Assembly: GCA_015662475.1 (NCBI GenBank)
Contig: DQUB01000016.1
Location: forward strand, 1-12,445
Length of the DNA stretch: 12,445 bases
Direction: 5' to 3'
DNA from: Pyrodictium sp.
GTDB lineage: Archaea; Thermoproteota; Thermoprotei_A; Sulfolobales; Pyrodictiaceae
The translations under genes and the position numbers were made by a program. The notes under the pieces were generated by a model, which saw only the letters and a program-made list of their open reading frames with translations, did not search any database and was not told the DNA's origin. Below, one piece after another: positions 11,937-12,445 of the stretch. The number at the start of each line of letters is the position of its first letter. Within the stretch, counting starts at the first letter, position 1.

Positions 11937-12445
11937 ATGCCCTATGTACACCTATCTCTTCAAGACCTCCACATACTCTTAGAAGCTCTTGTTTTGAGCG
12001 AGCATGTAAGACCTAGCCAGCTTGCAAAACGCCGTGTTTTTCGGCGCTGGAGAGTGGCTGGCTCTTGGAAAGACCCTATCCTAACAGCAATCTTCTACGA
12101 TACGTTGAAGAGGCTTGGCATTATAGACAGGATAGCGGCTAATAGTGGAGTTGATCTAGCCAGTCTACCTCCTAGGAAGAAATGGCTTGTTAGACTTGCA
12201 ATAGAGCTACTATGCTTTGAAAGACATGTATCGCGTGATCCAGAGCTTAAACACCATGTTGCAAGGTTGCTGTATGAGATGGAGCCAAGTCTCCCTCTTA
12301 GAAAGTTGGCTCGATGTTCTCTTCCAAAGCCAAAGAATTTGTTTGAAGAGCTATCGTTAAAGTTTTCCGTCTCTGAGTTTCTGGTGAGAAAATTGGTCGA
12401 GCAAATCGGGTTAAGGGAGGCCATAGAGTTTCTAAAATCCATTAA
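11937..12445 (+). CDS. NusB/Sun-type RNA cytosine-C5 methyltransferase, N-terminal part
   Basis: The frame from ATG 11937 stays open to the window end (169 codons), so the protein is cut before its catalytic domain. An in-frame TAG at 11916 limits the start, and no other start lies between. The residues are mainly helical and basic: an N-terminal NusB-like bundle with SQLAKRRVFRRWR, ILTAIFYDTLKRLGIIDRI, WLVRLAIELLCFERH, then NLFEELSLKFSVSEFLVRKLVEQIGLREAIEFLKSI. This last part matches the conserved linker of RsmB/NOP2-family enzymes (ELSLKYSxPxWLVxxLxxxxGxEEAxxxL). The catalytic cysteines and SAM motifs would lie beyond the edge, so the target RNA (rRNA or tRNA) is unknown. The gene follows directly on sRNA D. 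Confidence 0.83.
   Translation, partial: MPYVHLSLQDLHILLEALVLSEHVRPSQLAKRRVFRRWRVAGSWKDPILTAIFYDTLKRLGIIDRIAANSGVDLASLPPRKKWLVRLAIELLCFERHVSRDPELKHHVARLLYEMEPSLPLRKLARCSLPKPKNLFEELSLKFSVSEFLVRKLVEQIGLREAIEFLKSI

Noticed and set aside
12095..12442. 115-codon minus-strand open frame at the right edge
   Set aside because: It is the shadow of the plus-strand methyltransferase frame, which has recognisable family motifs and stays open through the edge.

Overview
The window looks like chromosomal DNA from a hyperthermophilic crenarchaeon (Thermoproteota), most like the Desulfurococcales/Pyrodictiaceae. The order is an inference. The kingdom-level call rests on an archaeal Rio2 kinase, an eL38 ribosomal protein, a family-4 uracil-DNA glycosylase, a DPM synthase-GtrA glycosyltransferase, two tRNAs with bulge-helix-bulge introns, archaeal TATA boxes that often sit a leaderless distance before GTG/TTG starts, and box C/D sRNAs.

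Layout. 1-320 (-) is the start of a CcmC-like cytochrome c biogenesis gene cut by the window edge. 439-2747 (+) holds an NAD-type isocitrate dehydrogenase-family enzyme, a divergent cation diffusion facilitator and eL38. 2882-2993 (-) is tRNA-Pro(CGG) with a 38-nt intron. 3103-5434 (+) holds a fucose-isomerase-like protein, a possible 37-residue ORF and Rio2. 5539-5889 (+) is a winged-helix regulator behind two palindromes, and its stop codon overlaps that of a convergent macrodomain gene (5886-6473, -). 6550-6653 (+) is tRNA-Cys(GCA) with a 30-nt intron. Two unrecognised proteins follow (6706-7074 + and 7152-7613 -), then a membrane-anchored Lon-like S16 protease (7681-9456 +). UDG and a polyprenyl-phosphate glycosyltransferase form a minus-strand pair (9458-11231). 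FUN14 (11500-11847 +) and the N-terminus of a NusB/Sun-type m5C RNA methyltransferase (11937-end, +) close the window.

The most interesting content is a set of four putative box C/D guide sRNAs: 7066-7124, 11310-11372, 11384-11446 and 11864-11936. All use one unusual box style: terminal stem, UGU bulge, GAGG in box C opposite CCGA in box D, which is the kink-turn of U4 snRNA rather than the usual UGAUGA/CUGA. Where C'/D' are clear they are GUGAAGA/CUGA, so the changed positions co-vary as G-C and A-U pairs. One sRNA overlaps the stop codon of the gene before it. Two are tandem behind a bidirectional promoter. One begins at a predicted transcription start and ends at the base before the AUG of the RNA methyltransferase, so it may also act as a kink-turn leader.

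Taken together the window is rich in RNA modification and ribosome maturation functions (guide sRNAs, m5C methyltransferase, Rio2, eL38, spliced tRNAs), interleaved with membrane and repair genes.
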